Counted from the stretch's first letter, positions 36,770 through 49,745 are shown. The stretch is 64,000 bases of DNA from Akebia trifoliata (GCA_017979445.1 CM030707.1:21458586-21522585); one strand, 5' to 3'. The notes: generated by a model from the sequence alone, not told the origin. A program made the numbers and translations.

Positions 36770-37265
36770 ACTATTGGCACCCCATGCAAAAAAAAAAAAA
36801 AAAATTTTTTTTCTTGGAATCCTCTCTTCATCACAAACAACATTAAAAAAATACTTTTTTTGTTTCTTAATGCATCACTCACAAATAATTATATGAGAAG
36901 AAGATGAAAATTTAAAAAAAAAAAATCGTTTTCTGCTAATGGCACACCACGCATAAAAATATATTTTTTTGTGAATTTTTTTCTTGGAATTCTCTCCTCA
37001 TCACGAACAACATTAAAAAAGGCACTTTTTTTGTTTCTTAATGCATCACTCACAAATAATTATATGAGAAGAAGATGAAAATAAAAAAAAAATTATTTTC
37101 TACTAATGGCACACCACGCATAGAAATATTTTTTTTTTTGTGATTTTTTTCTTGAAATTCTCTCCTCATCACGAACAACATTAAAAAAGATAATTTTTTT
37201 GTTTTTTAGCGCATTACTTATAAATAATTTATTTTCACAACTCGCCACCCATGCATAGTAACGTG
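36770..37265. repeat. tandem repeats of about 145 bp near the 5' LTR, element Y
   Basis: Three or so copies of a unit containing CTCTCCTCATCACGAACAAC, then TTAATGCATCACTCACAAATA, then GGCACACCACGCATA, joined by long A and T runs. The same unit is repeated in element Z at 49110-49745. The spurious frames in this area come from the repeat. Confidence 0.8.
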
Positions 37266-37594
37266 CTAAAACATTTTCATCCAAAATTAAAAAAAAAGGT
37301 AAAATCCATGACTCTCATCCCAATCACCATGATTTCATCCTCAATTTATATTCAATTTGAATCTTTCATTGTTTAGGGTCATAAAAAAGTGACCCTTAAT
37401 TAGATCAAAAACAAAAATACAATACCCAAAATCCAAATAAACAATCCACAATCAAGCCACGAAAATAAAAATAAAAGATAAAAATAAATAAATAAACAAA
37501 TAAAATAAACCAAACTAAATAAGTAAATTAAAAAAACTAGGTCGATTTGGCAATGTTCCCATACTTGGGGCTTTTCAAGTTTGATCCTCAATAA

Positions 37595-37612
37595 TCCCCA
37601 GTAGAGTCGCCA
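37595..37612 (-). other. primer binding site, element Y
   Basis: The minus strand reads TGGCGACTCTACTGGGGA one base after the LTR end GCTTTCA. TGGCGACTCC-type primer sites are usual in plant Tat-lineage Gypsy elements. Confidence 0.75.
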
Positions 37613-37613
37613 C

Positions 37614-39061
37614 TGAAAGCACCCTTGATTCGCGCAGTACGCGGATCTACTTTTGATTTTAAAGGTTTGGGAGTCGCCACCTAGTTATTATGGTCTACAA
37701 ACTAAACATTGACTCTAAAAGACAAATAACACTAATCTATGAAAGAAAGTACGGGTCCGAGAATCACGTTATGGGGTTGGAAGGTGTTAGGCACCAACCC
37801 CTCCCAGCCAATGCTGGTCTCTACTTCTCCCAAATAAAATTACATTGCTAAAATACCTAAATAAATATTAAAAAAATGAATGAAAATACCTAGATGATCA
37901 CAACGATAGTTCCCTTAGAGCTGACGAAGACATTCTTTGCTTGTGATTCCTTGCTTCGTTTCCGTTACTGGATCCGCTTCAAATCTCCAATATGAAGTAT
38001 CTTCTCCTTAGATCTAAGCGCTTCCTAATTTTTGATGAATTTTTAGGTATTTTTGAAGGGTTTCTATGTGTTTTTTTAGCAAAAGTTGGGATCTGGTATT
38101 AAGTAAGGAGTTAGGACTTCAAAATTAGGGTTTGGGGAAAGTTAGGGAGACTTTTTGACCTACTTTTTCTAGGGTTTATTTTTACCTACGAAAATAGGTT
38201 GTAGAGATCCATATTTATAGATTTTTTTAGGTGCTTTTTAGATAGAGTTAATGTTTGATTAGAATTTTATTAGAGATAAGGTTTGACTTTAGTCTTATTA
38301 GATTGACTAGGTTTCTTTAAATTAGAGTTTTGACTTAAGTCTTACTTGATCGACTAGATTTTAGGATTTTGACTTTGGTTTTGACTTAATTCTTACTTGA
38401 TTGACTTGACTTAAAAAATTTTAATTTTAATTAGGATTTCATTTTACATTAATTAATATTTTAATTATTAATTTCAGAATTTTAAATTGTTAAATTTGAA
38501 AAATTGTCGTTTTGCCCTTAAAGAGGACTTTTGCGTTTTAAGTCATTTTTCGATATTCCAAGATGTTTTGGAATAGGTTTTTCATAAGAAATTCAATGGG
38601 AATATCGGTTTGTGTCACTTATGAATTTTTTCGGCATGAAATGATCGTGAACTTTATGAGGAGCATTTTCGTAATTTTATCGAATTTGGTGAAAATTGAC
38701 GAAATGACTTATTTGGTTTCAATTTGTTGTTTTATGTGTTTGAAAAGATTTTCCTAAGCGTACTGTAGGCTCTAGGGATGTTTTGATGTTAGGGGTATTT
38801 TGATAATTTGATCATTTTTTAGTGATTTTTATCGTAAAACTTCTTTTTGTCTGAAAAATGATGATTTCTATATTTTTGGGGTCATATTTTCTAGTTTAGT
38901 GTGGTTTCCACAATTTTGTTAGTTCGAGATACCTCATCCGAATTTTTGAAACACATCTGGTAACCAAATAGAGCATTGGAATAAACATCTATCATTGGGA
39001 ACCGTTGTAATCGGGTTAACGAGTTGATAAATCAGGCGAGTGCAAAAATAGGGTGTCTACA
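37614..39061 (-). repeat. 5' LTR of element Y
   Basis: TGAAAGCACC to GGGTGTCTACA on the plus strand, about 1.45 kb, partner of 28379-29807. Confidence 0.9.
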
Positions 39062-39925
39062 ACATGAAATCCGAGGTCGAAGTTGCGAAACCCTCGTATA
39101 TATATACGAATGAATTTTGATGATACGGGATAAAAAATAAGATGAAATGAAGAGATCTTGGGTGGATTTTACAGATGCCGAGGCTGCGGACATTTTTTCC
39201 TTCTACGTCGGTCGTCGAAAACGGATCATTCGCGACGAATCTGAGGTTGAAGTTTTGAAGAAAAATAAATTTTTCGTAAAATTTCATTAGCTGGTTTTTG
39301 GACGACTTTGGAAGATGAATAGTGAAAAAAAATTTTATTTATATAAAGTCTTGGGACGAAATCGGTATTTCGCCTATTGTTTCGATCGACTATAACTTGA
39401 CCGTCTGGACTCCAAAAGTAACGAATGAATACTCTATTTCATCTAATTTTTCATTCTGGAACTAATGGTATGGTCAAATTCTATAAATTCTATCCCTAAC
39501 AAAAATTTACATTTTTGACCCGATGTGACCCTAAAATTGATATCGTTTTCATTTTTAATGATAATTTGACTTTTTGGACTCCGAAATTGATAAGTAAGTA
39601 GTCCATTTTCTATAATTTTTTATTACGAACTCAATGATATGATCAAATTTTAAAAATTCTTACTCTAGAAAAAAGTCATCATTTTAGCCTGATCCAACTC
39701 GATAATCCAGGATTTTGCAACTTTTCTGTTCGGATTCGCATTTGAGCGTGCTTATAGGCTAAAGTATGTTTTTTGATCATTTGAATCCAATGGTGAGGTC
39801 AAATTTCATTAAAAATGATTAGAAACATCTTAAAGTTCTACCCCTAAGTCCAACTTTCAAGATTTTCTCAAAATTTTATTATTTATTTTTCCTCGAGATA
39901 CAAATTGAAAACTTGGGATTTTACA

Positions 39926-40735
39926 ACTAACTTAAGTCAAAGAGTGAAAATAAGTGATCCCAAATGGACGAGGATAATGGGCAATGCAACAAGATGTGGG
40001 TCACGGACTTCCCCTCTATTTACACAAAGAACAAATGTTTGGAGTTACAAAACAACATTTAATGAGGTGATCTAGAGTAAGAATTCTGACATGGGATGCC
40101 AACTAAATGAAGGACACATTAGATGGCATTTTTGTGGCCCAAATAAGTGAGGAAAGAAATACAATAAAAGGGAGTGGAATCCAACAAACTAAGAAAAAAG
40201 ATTTCACAGAAAAAGCAATTACCTTTGGTACAAATCCTCTCCTGCCTATCTAACCCTGATAGCTCCCTTGAGCTTATCTCAAGCTGGTTAGTGAAGTTTA
40301 CGAGCTCATAAATCTCTCAGTCATTGAAAACCCTCCTAAAACCTCAAATTCCATGAAAGACCACTCCCAGTGAGATTCAAGAAGACTCCAATTGGCAAAT
40401 TCTTCTTCCTTGACAAAGTGTAAAATCGTGGCAATTGAAGGCAAAGAAGTATAGCGTCACACCACCAATCCTCCCAAATGTTGATTTTGTCACCCCTCCC
40501 CACTCTGAATCTAATCAATTTCTTAAATTTCAAGCACACTCTCATGACCTTTATTTAGATGTTGCACACGAAAGATGTTTTAACTTGCTCACTTTCCCAT
40601 CCATTTAACTTCTCCCCGTATTTTTTCTTAACCACCCTTCTCCAAAGAATTAATCATTCCTTCTCGAACCTTCACAAGCACTTCCCAAGTAAAGTCGAAT
40701 TTGAGATCGTAAAAATCTTAATGCCCAAAACACCT
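39926..40735 (-). mobile_element. L1-type LINE relic, array unit 3, left part
   Basis: Continues the LINE that is interrupted at 26313. 40545-40336 on the minus strand gives LIRFRVGRGDKINIWEDWWC, the region after RT. Interrupted again at 40735 by element Z and resumed at 52132. Confidence 0.8.
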
Positions 40736-41420
40736 TGAAAGCACCTTCGATCCACGGGGTGTGCGGATCCACTTTTGATTTTTGAGATTTAGGAGTCGCC
40801 ACCTAGTTATTTTGGTCTAGGAACCGAGCATTGTACCTGGATGATCGCAACGACTTGTTCAGTACTAGCGAGGAGCGTCCTTGTACGAGTTTCCTTGATT
40901 TTCCTCTGTCACTGGATCTGCTTCGGATCTCCAAGTTGAGGTATCTTCTTCTTAAATTTGAATATTTTTTATATTTTTTACAGGATTTCTGAGTATCTCA
41001 AGCCCACATTATGCTTAGGAAAACCCTATGAATATTTTGTCAAATTTGGTGAAAATTGGCGGAATGATTTATTTGATTTCAATTTATTTTTTTATGTGTT
41101 CGAAAGGATTTTCCTAAACGTAATGTGGGCTCTAAGGATGTTTTGATGTTAGGGGTATTTTGATAATTTAGTTATTTTTAATGATTTTTATCGTAAAACT
41201 TTTTTTTGTCTGGAAAAATGATGATTTCTATGTTTTGTGTCAAATTTTCTTAGCGTAGCGTGGTTTATACAGTTTTGTTAGTTTGAGATACCTCATCCAA
41301 ATTTCTGAAACATATCTAGCAACAAAATAGAACATTAGAATATTCATCCATCATTGGGAACCGTCGCAATCGGGTTGACGAGTTAATTAATCAAGTGAGT
41401 ACAAAAATGGGGTGTCTACA
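40736..41420 (-). repeat. 3' LTR of element Z, internally deleted
   Basis: 685 bp against 1839 bp for its partner. It keeps both LTR ends but jumps from 'gaaccgagcattg' straight to 'tacctggatgatcgcaac', and loses more in the middle. Confidence 0.8.
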
Positions 41421-41435
41421 GATGCCCCTCTTTGG
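41421..41435 (-). other. polypurine tract, element Z
   Basis: Minus strand CCAAAGAGGGGCATC immediately before the 3' LTR. Confidence 0.65.
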
Positions 41436-41765
41436 CAAAGGGTTGAAGCAAACTAGATAGCAAATCTATTTTGGTAGATAGTGAAATATTTGAATGCCAA
41501 AGCTAGTGATAATTCATTTTGTAGCCTGATTTAGCAATTCGTCGGGGCATTCGGATCCTTGAGGGTAATACTCTCTCCGAACTAAAAAAGTCAGGTCCTT
41601 GAGTGCGAGCTCTCACTGATGGTGTCAGATCCTTGAATTTTAGAAAATTCTCCCTGACTTGTGCAATGTGTGCTTTTGAAATATTAGATAAATTTTAGAA
41701 GGTTTGAGCAAAATCTGAGTATAAACTGAGCATAATCTGAACATAACTTAGCATAATCTGAGCAA

Positions 41766-42215
41766 AAGTTGAATATCTTATTCTACATACTCTGGGTGAA
41801 AAAGTAAAATTATTTTTTTTGAAAGTCCTATTCTATTTACTTGGGGTGAAAGAGGAATGGACTAATTTTCTAGAAATCCTACTCTACCTACTCGGGGTGA
41901 AAAAGTAATAAACTAATTTCTGGGAGTTCTACTCTACATGCTCGGGGTGAAAGAGTAATGAACTATTTTTCTGGGAGATCTACTCTACCTACTCTAGGTG
42001 AAAGAGTAATGGACTAATTTTCTGGGAGTTCTACTCTACATACTCAGGGTAAAAGAGTAATGAATTATTTTTCTGGGAGTCCTACTCTACCTACTCAAAG
42101 TGAAAGAGTAATGGACTAATTTTCTGGGAATTCTACTCTATCTACTCGGGGTGAAAAAGTAATGAATTATCTGAGAGTTCTACTCTACATATTTGGGGTG
42201 AAAAAATAATGAACT
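41766..42215. repeat. tandem array of about 50 bp, element Z
   Basis: Eight or nine copies of the TCTACTCTACCTACTCGGGG / GTGAAAGAGTAATG unit, related to the array at 30247-31335 but shorter. Confidence 0.85.
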
Positions 42216-42224
42216 ATCTGAGTA

Positions 42225-43195
42225 AAATTTGAGCAAAATCCGAGAAAACGCACGGCGATATCTGGCTGAGCATAATCCGAGAAAGCCCTCGGTGGCAACT
42301 GGTTGAGCATTATCTGAGAAAACCCTCGGTGGTAACTGGCTCAACAAAATCTGAGAAAGCCCTTGGTGGCAACTGGCTGAGCATAATTCGAGAAAACCCT
42401 CGGTGGCAACTAGTTGAGTATAATCCGAGAAAACCCTCGATGGCATCTGAGCAAAATGTGAGAAAATCCTCGACGGTGTCTAAGCAAAATCCGAGATAAC
42501 CCTCGGCGGCAACTGAGCAAAATCTGATAAAACCCTCAGCGGAATCTGAGAAAAATCCGAGAAACCCTCGGCGGTATCTGAGCAAAATCCGAGAAACCCT
42601 TAGCGGTATTTAAGCTAAATCCGAGAAAACCCGCGACGGCATCTAAGCAAAATCTGAGCCCTCGGCGGTAATTGAGCAAAATCCAAGAAAACCCTCACTG
42701 GCATCTGAGCAAAATTCGAGAAACCCTCAACGGTATTTGAGCAGAATCCGAGATAACCCTCAGAGGCATCTGAGCAAAATCCGAGAAACCCTCAATGATA
42801 TCTGAGCAAAATCTGATAACCCTCGACGGCATCTGAGCAAAATCTGAGAAACCATCGGCGGTATCTGAGCAAAATTCGAGAAACCTCGACGGTATCTAAG
42901 CAAAATCCGAGAAAACCCTCGGTGGCATCTGAGCAAAATTCGAGAAACCCTTGACGATATCTGAGCAAAATTCGAGATAACCTTCAGCGGTATCTAAGCA
43001 AAATCCGAGAAACCTTCGACAGTATCTGAGCAAAATCTAAGAAACCCTCGACGATATCTGAGCAAAATTCAAGAAAACCCTCGGTGGCATCTGAGCAAAA
43101 TCCGAGAAACCTTCGGCGGTATCTGAGCAAAATCTAAGAAACCCTCGACGGTATCTAAGCAAAATCAAAGAAAACCCTCGGCGGTATCTGAGTAA
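42225..43195. repeat. tandem array, about 33-bp unit, element Z
   Basis: Some 25-30 imperfect copies of a unit like ATCTGAGCAAAATCCGAGAA plus ACCCTCGGCGGT. Minus-strand frames here (for example RYRRGF and SDTAEGF repeats) are products of the array, not proteins. It is GC-richer than the rest of the element. Element Y has only a few such phrases at about 30115-30230, so the array expanded in Z. Confidence 0.9.
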
Positions 43196-43907
43196 TAATG
43201 AATAAATCTGGAAAAAAATCTGAGAAAAATGAATAAATCTAGGAATGAATGAATAAATTAGGGAATGAATAAATGAATCTAGGGAAGAATGAATGGATCT
43301 GGGAAAGAATGAATAAATCTGAGAGAGAGAGAGAGAAAATGTCATATCTATGGTTCTGGGTGAAAGGGTAATAAGTTATTCTCTAGGCAAAACCAAATAT
43401 GAGATCAGAAACGTTTTTGTTTAAACCTCAAGGTTTTTTTAAAAATTTTATGAATTTAAAACTGAATTTTTACTTCCTTTAAACATCAGGGGTTTTCAAA
43501 AAATTGCTATCAAGAGGGGTAACCTTAAATTTGGGGTTCCCATTATCCTTTAGGGTTAACATTGATCAAGATTGAGAACAAAAATACCCCTAGTTTGACA
43601 GGAAACATTGCATTTGAGATAATTGAACACAATTTTTAGAAGAAAAAAAATGCCCCTAGTGTAAGGGGGAAAAAATACACGCTATAGAAAAAAGAGAAGT
43701 GGCCCTTGTTATGAAGGTTTGAAATATTTGATTACCACAAACGTAATAAAGATTTAACTTTTAGTTTTGACTTTTTATATTAAAGATTTTCAGTCAAGCT
43801 TAAGAGAACAAAATATTTCCTTTTGAGATTCATCATAGAATCTACTCTTCTCCCTTTTGATTCACTTGGAGAAGCAAACATTTCAGATCAATTGTAGACA
43901 AGATACT
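43196..43907 (-). other. element Z internal sequence after the array
   Basis: Short repeats of GAATGAATAAATCT and a GAGAGA run (43321-43335), then sequence matching 31345-31840 of element Y. No gene is seen. Confidence 0.5.
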
Positions 43908-45684
43908 TGTAGATACCTCATTCTTCCACTCGCCTGATTAATCAACTCGTCAACTCGATCGCAACGGTTCCCAATGATGGATGTTTATTCCAATACTTTA
44001 TTTTGTTACCAGAAATGTTTCAGAAATCCGGATGAGGTATCTCGAACTGACAAAACCTTAGAAACCACGCTACGCTAGGAAAATACGACTCCAGAAACAT
44101 AGAAATCATCATCTTGCAGATCCAAAAAAAAATTTCACGATAAAAATCACTAAAAATTGATCAAATTACCAAAATACCCCTAACATCAAAACAACCCTAG
44201 ACCCTACGTTACGATTAGGAAAACCCTTTCGAATACATAAAACAACAAATAGAAACCAAATAAATCATTTCACCAATTTTGACAAAATTTGACAAAATTA
44301 CGAAAATGCCCCTAATAAAGTTCACGACCATTTCACACAAAAAATTTCATAAATGACACAAACCAATATTTCCATCGAATTTCCTATGAAAGATCGATTC
44401 TAAAACATCCTAGAACATAAAAAATCGACTTAAAAAATGAAAAATCCTTTCCAGGGGTAAAACGGTAATTTCACAATTTTCACAATTAAAAATTTTGAAA
44501 TTAATAAATAAAATATTAAATAATTAAAGTGAAACATTAATGAAATTAATTTAAAATTTTGAACTAAAAAAATCGATCAATCGGGCTCTAATGGAAAATT
44601 GTTGAGGGTTCGTGAGATATTTCTTTAAAGACCCCTTCATTTGGGAGGCCAAAGAATTAAAGATATAATAGAGGAGGGTTCTCCAAAAAATTAAAGTCAA
44701 TCAAGCAAGACTAAGGTCAAGGTATTAAAGTCAATCAAGTGAGACTAAAGTCAAAATTAAAGTCAATTAAGCAAGACTAAAGTCAAGATATTAAAAGTTA
44801 ATCAATTAAGACTAAAGTCAAAATATTAAAAGTCAATCAAATAAGATCAAAAGTCAAAATCCTAATAGAGTTCTAATTAAATAATAACTCTATTTAATAG
44901 AGTTCTAATTAAATAATAACTCAATCTAATAGAGTTCTAACTAAAACACAACTCCACCTAAAACAATTCTAATTAAAACACAACTCTACCTAAAACAAGT
45001 TTAACTAAAACACAATTCTAATTAAAAGAACTCTAATTAAACACTAACTCCATCAAAATCAATCCCTAAAAAAATCTATAAATAGGGGTGCTCACACCCT
45101 ATTTTCGTACCAAATCATAAATCCTAAGAGAAGTAGGTCTAAAAGCCCCCTTAGCCTCCCATAAACCCTAGTTTTGGAGTCCCAACTCCGTACCTAACAT
45201 CCCTCCTTCGATTTTAGCCTAGAAAACACCTAAAAATCTTTCGAAAACACCCCAAAACCCATAACAAACTCGAAGAATCCAGATCAAAAAAGGAGATACC
45301 TTACCTCGGAGATCAGAAATCCAAATCCGGATACAGAACGGAGCAAGGAATACGGTACAAGGAGCAATTTTTGTCGGATCTAAGGGAACAAGGTCTTTGC
45401 TATCGAAAAGGTATATTTTCTTATTTTTTTATTATCTAGGTTTTTTTAGCAATGTAAATTATTTGGGAAGTTAGTAGAGACCGGCTTTGGCTAGGTGGGG
45501 TTGGTGCCTAGTACCTTCCAACCTCGTAACATGATCCCCGAATTCAGTTTTTTCTGTTCTAGATTAGTTCTTTATCTATTTAGAGTCATTGATCGATTCC
45601 TAGACCGTAATAACTAGGTGGCAACTCCCAAACCTCAAGGATCAAAAACGAATCCGCGCACCTAGCGGATCGAGGGCGCTTTCA
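43908..45684 (+). mobile_element. solo LTR in opposite orientation, nested in element Z
   Basis: Starts TGTAGATACCTC, ends GGGCGCTTTCA, and is flanked by perfect 5-bp repeats atact (43903-43907, 45685-45689). It is the reverse complement of the LTRs of Y and Z, so it is a plus-strand member of the same family reduced to one LTR (1777 bp). Element Y shows the empty site near 31853 (agatactTGTATCC). Confidence 0.88.
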
Positions 45685-46740
45685 ATACTCTTGACTTCCG
45701 AGTCTTTGCTTGGTTTAAGTTGGGTACTGAGACTTGGTCATTGATGTTTCGGCTTGGACTGCCTTTTAGCTTTTCAACTCAACGGAGATTTTCTTTTATT
45801 TTTTGATTGCTATAATTTTTTCCTAGATCGCCTTTTCAGGTTTTCGATCTAGCGAGCTTACAATTTTTTTTTATTTTTTCTTTGCTCTGATTGTTGCAAA
45901 TGCTGTCCTTTTGGATTTTCAACCTTACGAGATTGCCTTAATTTTTGCCTAAATCGCCCTTTCGGATTTTCAACCTAACAGGCTTTATATTTTTGAACTT
46001 TTTTAACTTCTGGAGCTACTGTCTGATCATGCTTTGTTACCTTCCTTGACTTTTTCACACAATACTTATGAGGACTTTCATGGGTAAGCTTAGGATTTGG
46101 CATAAAAAATAAAGGAATTTTGATGCGCAAATACCCAAATGCCCCTTGTGTGGCATTTCTTTTAAATTATTTTTTTTCTTTGAATTTTCTTCCCCATTCT
46201 AACAATATTTTTTTTTTCGTGGGGAAATCTATTTTTTTATTTTGATGTGGTCGGGCCTGAAGTAACTTCTCAAATTGCCTACGTACCCCAGAATTTTAGG
46301 ATCAGACCAAAACGTAGTTCAAATTTCCCCTCCCCTAGATTGGGTGATCGGACTGAAAAAGAAAACGGCTTGTTTTTTTTTTCAAAAAAGGCCGTAAAGA
46401 GCTAAGAAAAATGATATTGAACTGGGTAACAAGAAATTGATTTGACCAAAGATGGCCTCCTTAAATGTGGTACCGCTTGATTTGGTTAAGGTTGATTGGT
46501 TCTAGTAGTTCAATTCCATTATGATCTTGAAGTCTGACAGATTTTTCAGGCAGTATGAACTTATCTCTTCGATTAGGTTCAGACTTCCTCCTATAGTCAA
46601 TGAGGAGTGCTCAATTTTCTTTGAAGTCTGATGGTTGAATCCTTGACTTGTAAGTGACGAACTTTGACTTTCTTGTCAAATGTGTGAGTGACTTTTATCT
46701 AATAAGTTTACAGTTGGTACAAAACTTCTAGGTTGTTTTT
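45685..46740 (-). other. element Z internal region without a readable gene
   Basis: Matches about 31860-32890 of element Y, including the GATCGCCTTTTCAGGTTTTC phrases. Only short frames. Confidence 0.5.
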
Positions 46741-47240
46741 CTTCAATCCGGTTTAGTTCTTCGTACTGATGACGGACCTAGTATGTTTCTAACAGTTGAC
46801 TTTCCATCAATACCTGGAGATATGGAATTTTCACTTCAACTGGTAAGATTGCTTCCATATCATACACTAAAAAATAGGGAGTGACTCCAGTGGAAAACTG
46901 TATTGAAGTACGACATGTCCCCAGTGTGAATGGTAACTTCTCTGACCAATCCTGACATATTTTCTCGATGATTGTTTTGAGATTCTTATTAGCTACTTCA
47001 ACCACTCCATTAAGCTGAGGATGGTAAGGAGATGATGCCGGATCTTGAACATAGAGTAATAATCTCGGCTTTGAAGTGTGACCCGTTATCAGATATCAAT
47101 TCCAAAGGTACCTTGTATTGACTTATGATAGATGCAGTGAGGACAACATTGATACGTTTTATAACATCTTCTTTGATCTCGTTGGTGTTTTCATTTCATC
47201 GAACAAGTATCTATTCTATGTCAGACAACACCCAAGCTTG
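46741..47240 (-). pseudogene. Gypsy integrase remnant, element Z
   Basis: Minus strand 47005-46778 gives NKNLKTIIEKICQDWSEKLP, then STGVTPYFLVYDMEAILPVE and VLMESQLLET, the conserved stretch just after the integrase core. Weaker core matches continue to about 47230. Stops are present. Confidence 0.85.
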
Positions 47241-49109
47241 CACCTAACATATCCTCATTAGATCACACGAACAAGTCTTTCAAAAATTTTAAGTAAATTC
47301 ATTATCCCCTCATGTTCCTCTAGGGATAGGATGGTTTCTATCTGAATTCCTTGGGAATTATTTTTCAAGGTCAATGACCTTTACTTTCTAGTTAAAGGTT
47401 GAGCTCGACCCTTATCTTCTTATTCAATAGAAAAATCTATCAGATTATTAGTTAATTCGTTAATGCGCTCGAGGTATTCAAAAATTTCCTTTATCAAATC
47501 GAATTCAGATGGGGCGATGGACACCTCTATAAACTTGACAAACTAACTCGAATCAATAAGAAAATAATAGACTTGATCTAAAGAAGACATGACCTTACTG
47601 AAAAAATGGACTCGAGCTAACCCAAATGGCTCATGAAAACTCATGACAAGTACCCACAACGAACTTAATTAAGGACTCGAGATATCGCTTACAACCGACA
47701 GGATTAAGGCACGTTGATTTTTAAAGAACAACTGTGTAATTTTGAAAAATTTTAGGGTCATTTCTGACGATTCACTTAGTGTTGACATTCGTTCTAACTG
47801 ATCGGACTTATAACCCTAGATAAAAGATGAACAATTGAACTTAAGTGCAATGATAACCCTTAAACCTCATTGAAGGTGAATTTAATTAATTTTAGTGTTA
47901 CCCCCTTGATAACTTTTTAAATGAACCCTAAGATTTTATTGAATTATGTGCACCAATCCATTAAACAATTCATCTATTCAATGATTATTCAGAAGGAAAA
48001 TAATTTTATTGCACTCTTGAAAATTATTGAAAAATAATGTTTTTATCATATAAAAATTTTCACAAATCTGATTATTTCTTACAATCATTTTCTTTTTAGA
48101 AAAAAATATTTTAGTAATTTTTCAAGGTCCATGCAAAAAATAGATTTTTTGTAAAAAATATATTTCAAAAATTTTCCATGCAAAATTAAATCTTTTGTAA
48201 ATCATTTTTCCTTCATTTTCTTTTCTTTTGGAAAGTATTTTCTTTTGAAAAATATTTTTTTTGGAAAATATTCTTCTTCCGAAAAACATTTTTCTTCTTT
48301 TAAAAAAGATTGAAACCCTAGTTGAGAGGTGGCGCACGATGCTGAGCAATGGCACTTTTAAATCACCTCTTTTCTAGAATAGACGTAGTACCGTAGTGTA
48401 ACGGGACAGGATTTTGCTTAAGCACTGGTTTTGACCAAGAAATACAATTGGTGAACTTAGATTACCTTTGATATACCATATACGTACGAGTCTAGGGTTG
48501 ACGATTGAGACATGTGACTTTGCGGCTTACAATAGGACAAAGGCTCAGGTCGCTCCAGCTTGGGTGCATCGATATACCTTTCAGTGTCACCTGATCGAAT
48601 GGTACTGATGCCCCAATTTTATATACCTTAAGGTACGTGACTGGAGTTATGATTTTCATGAATGACGTCGCATCTTTGAAGAGACCGGACCACACATTAG
48701 TGTCACGTTGGCTATAAGGAACATGTAAGCGTACAATGCAACAAAATAAACATGCTAGTGGTGTGTGTAAAATAGGGTGGGATCCGTGGCGTTTTTCAAA
48801 TAAATGGGCCCATGGGCCTGATCATATCATTACAACATAGAATATCACATGATATTAACCAAATATCAAAATCCACAACGTTAATATCAAGACCTGCACA
48901 TCTCATACATATATCAATTAAGATCATGACATATCAATCAATAAATATAATACAGAATAATCGATCAGATCTAATATTGAAACAGGCACAAAAAGCAAAA
49001 GGATTTCTTTTCTATGGTCCAATCAAGGGTTACTTTGGACGATCAAAAATAAATAGAGATTTTAATGAATATTGAATCGAGGATAAGATGATAATCGTTG
49101 AGATAAGGG
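47241..49109 (-). other. element Z spacer, no gene recognised
   Basis: Stop-rich. Matches parts of 33480-35700 in element Y. Includes A/T-rich hairpin-like text at 48160-48310. Confidence 0.45.
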
Positions 49110-49745
49110 GTGATGACTTTTTTTTTTTTTTAACTAAATTATTTTTTTTACGATTTTTCATTGGAATCCTCTCCTCATCATGAACAACATTAAAAAAAAG
49201 TAATTTTTTGTTTCTTAATGCATTACTTACAAATAATTTATTTGAGAAGAAAATGAAGAATAAAAAATTATTTTCTACTAACGGCACACCACGCATAAAA
49301 ATAATTTTTTTTTGTGATTTTTTATTCGAATCCTCTCCTCATCACGAATAACATTAAAAAAAATTAATTTTTTTGTTTCTTAGCACATCACTCACAAATA
49401 ATTTATTTGAGAAGAAAATGAAAAATAAAAAATCATTTTCTACTAACGGCACACCACACATAAAAATAATTTTTTTTTACAATTTTTTATTAGAATCCTC
49501 TCCTCATCATGAAAAATATTTAAAAAAAAAATTTATTTCTTAGCACATCACTCATAAATAATTTATTTGAGAAAAAGATGAAAAATAAAAAATCGTTTTC
49601 TGCTAACGGCACACCACGCACAAAAATACTTTTTGTTTTATTTTTTTTTTTTTTGGAATTCTCTCCTCATCACAAACAACATTAAAAAAAGGAATTTTTT
49701 TATTTCTTAGCACATCACTCACAAATAATTTATTTTCACAACTTA
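49110..49745. repeat. tandem repeats of about 145 bp near the 5' LTR, element Z
   Basis: About four copies of the unit also seen at 36770-37265 (CTCTCCTCATCACGAACAAC / GGCACACCACGCATA) with long A/T runs. Confidence 0.8.

Larger units (their letters stand above)
28379..39061 (-). mobile_element. Tat/Ogre-like Gypsy element Y, non-autonomous, nested in LTR X
   Basis: On the minus strand it has a 5' LTR (39061-37614), primer site, a spacer region, integrase remnants (about 33480-32891), a tandem array, a polypurine tract and a 3' LTR (29807-28379). The LTRs start TGTAGACACC and end GCTTTCA. I find no gag, protease, reverse transcriptase or RNase H frame in the 4 kb between primer site and integrase, so it is a deletion derivative. 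No clean 5-bp target duplication is visible: the flanks are agaaa and acatg. Confidence 0.8.
26314..39925 (-). mobile_element. solo LTR X, interrupted by nested element Y
   Basis: Starts TGTGGCGCCCCGCC, ends GGGATTTTACA, and is flanked by perfect 5-bp repeats actaa (26309-26313, 39926-39930) inside LINE sequence. Removing the nested element at 28379-39061 leaves about 2.93 kb with no primer site, polypurine tract or coding region, so it reads best as one long solo LTR. On the minus strand it begins TGTAAAATCCC and ends GGGCGCCACA, as in many long-LTR chromoviral Gypsy elements (an inference from end motifs). A stretch of TA repeats lies near 26806-26823. Confidence 0.7.

Noticed and set aside
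26314..39925. Single full-length 13.6-kb retrotransposon
   Set aside because: The inner 28379-39061 has its own LTRs, primer site and polypurine tract, while the outer parts have none, so this is a nested arrangement.
42180..43345. Minus-strand frames of 88-102 codons
   Set aside because: They only translate the 33-bp tandem array and a GA run; there is no protein family signal.
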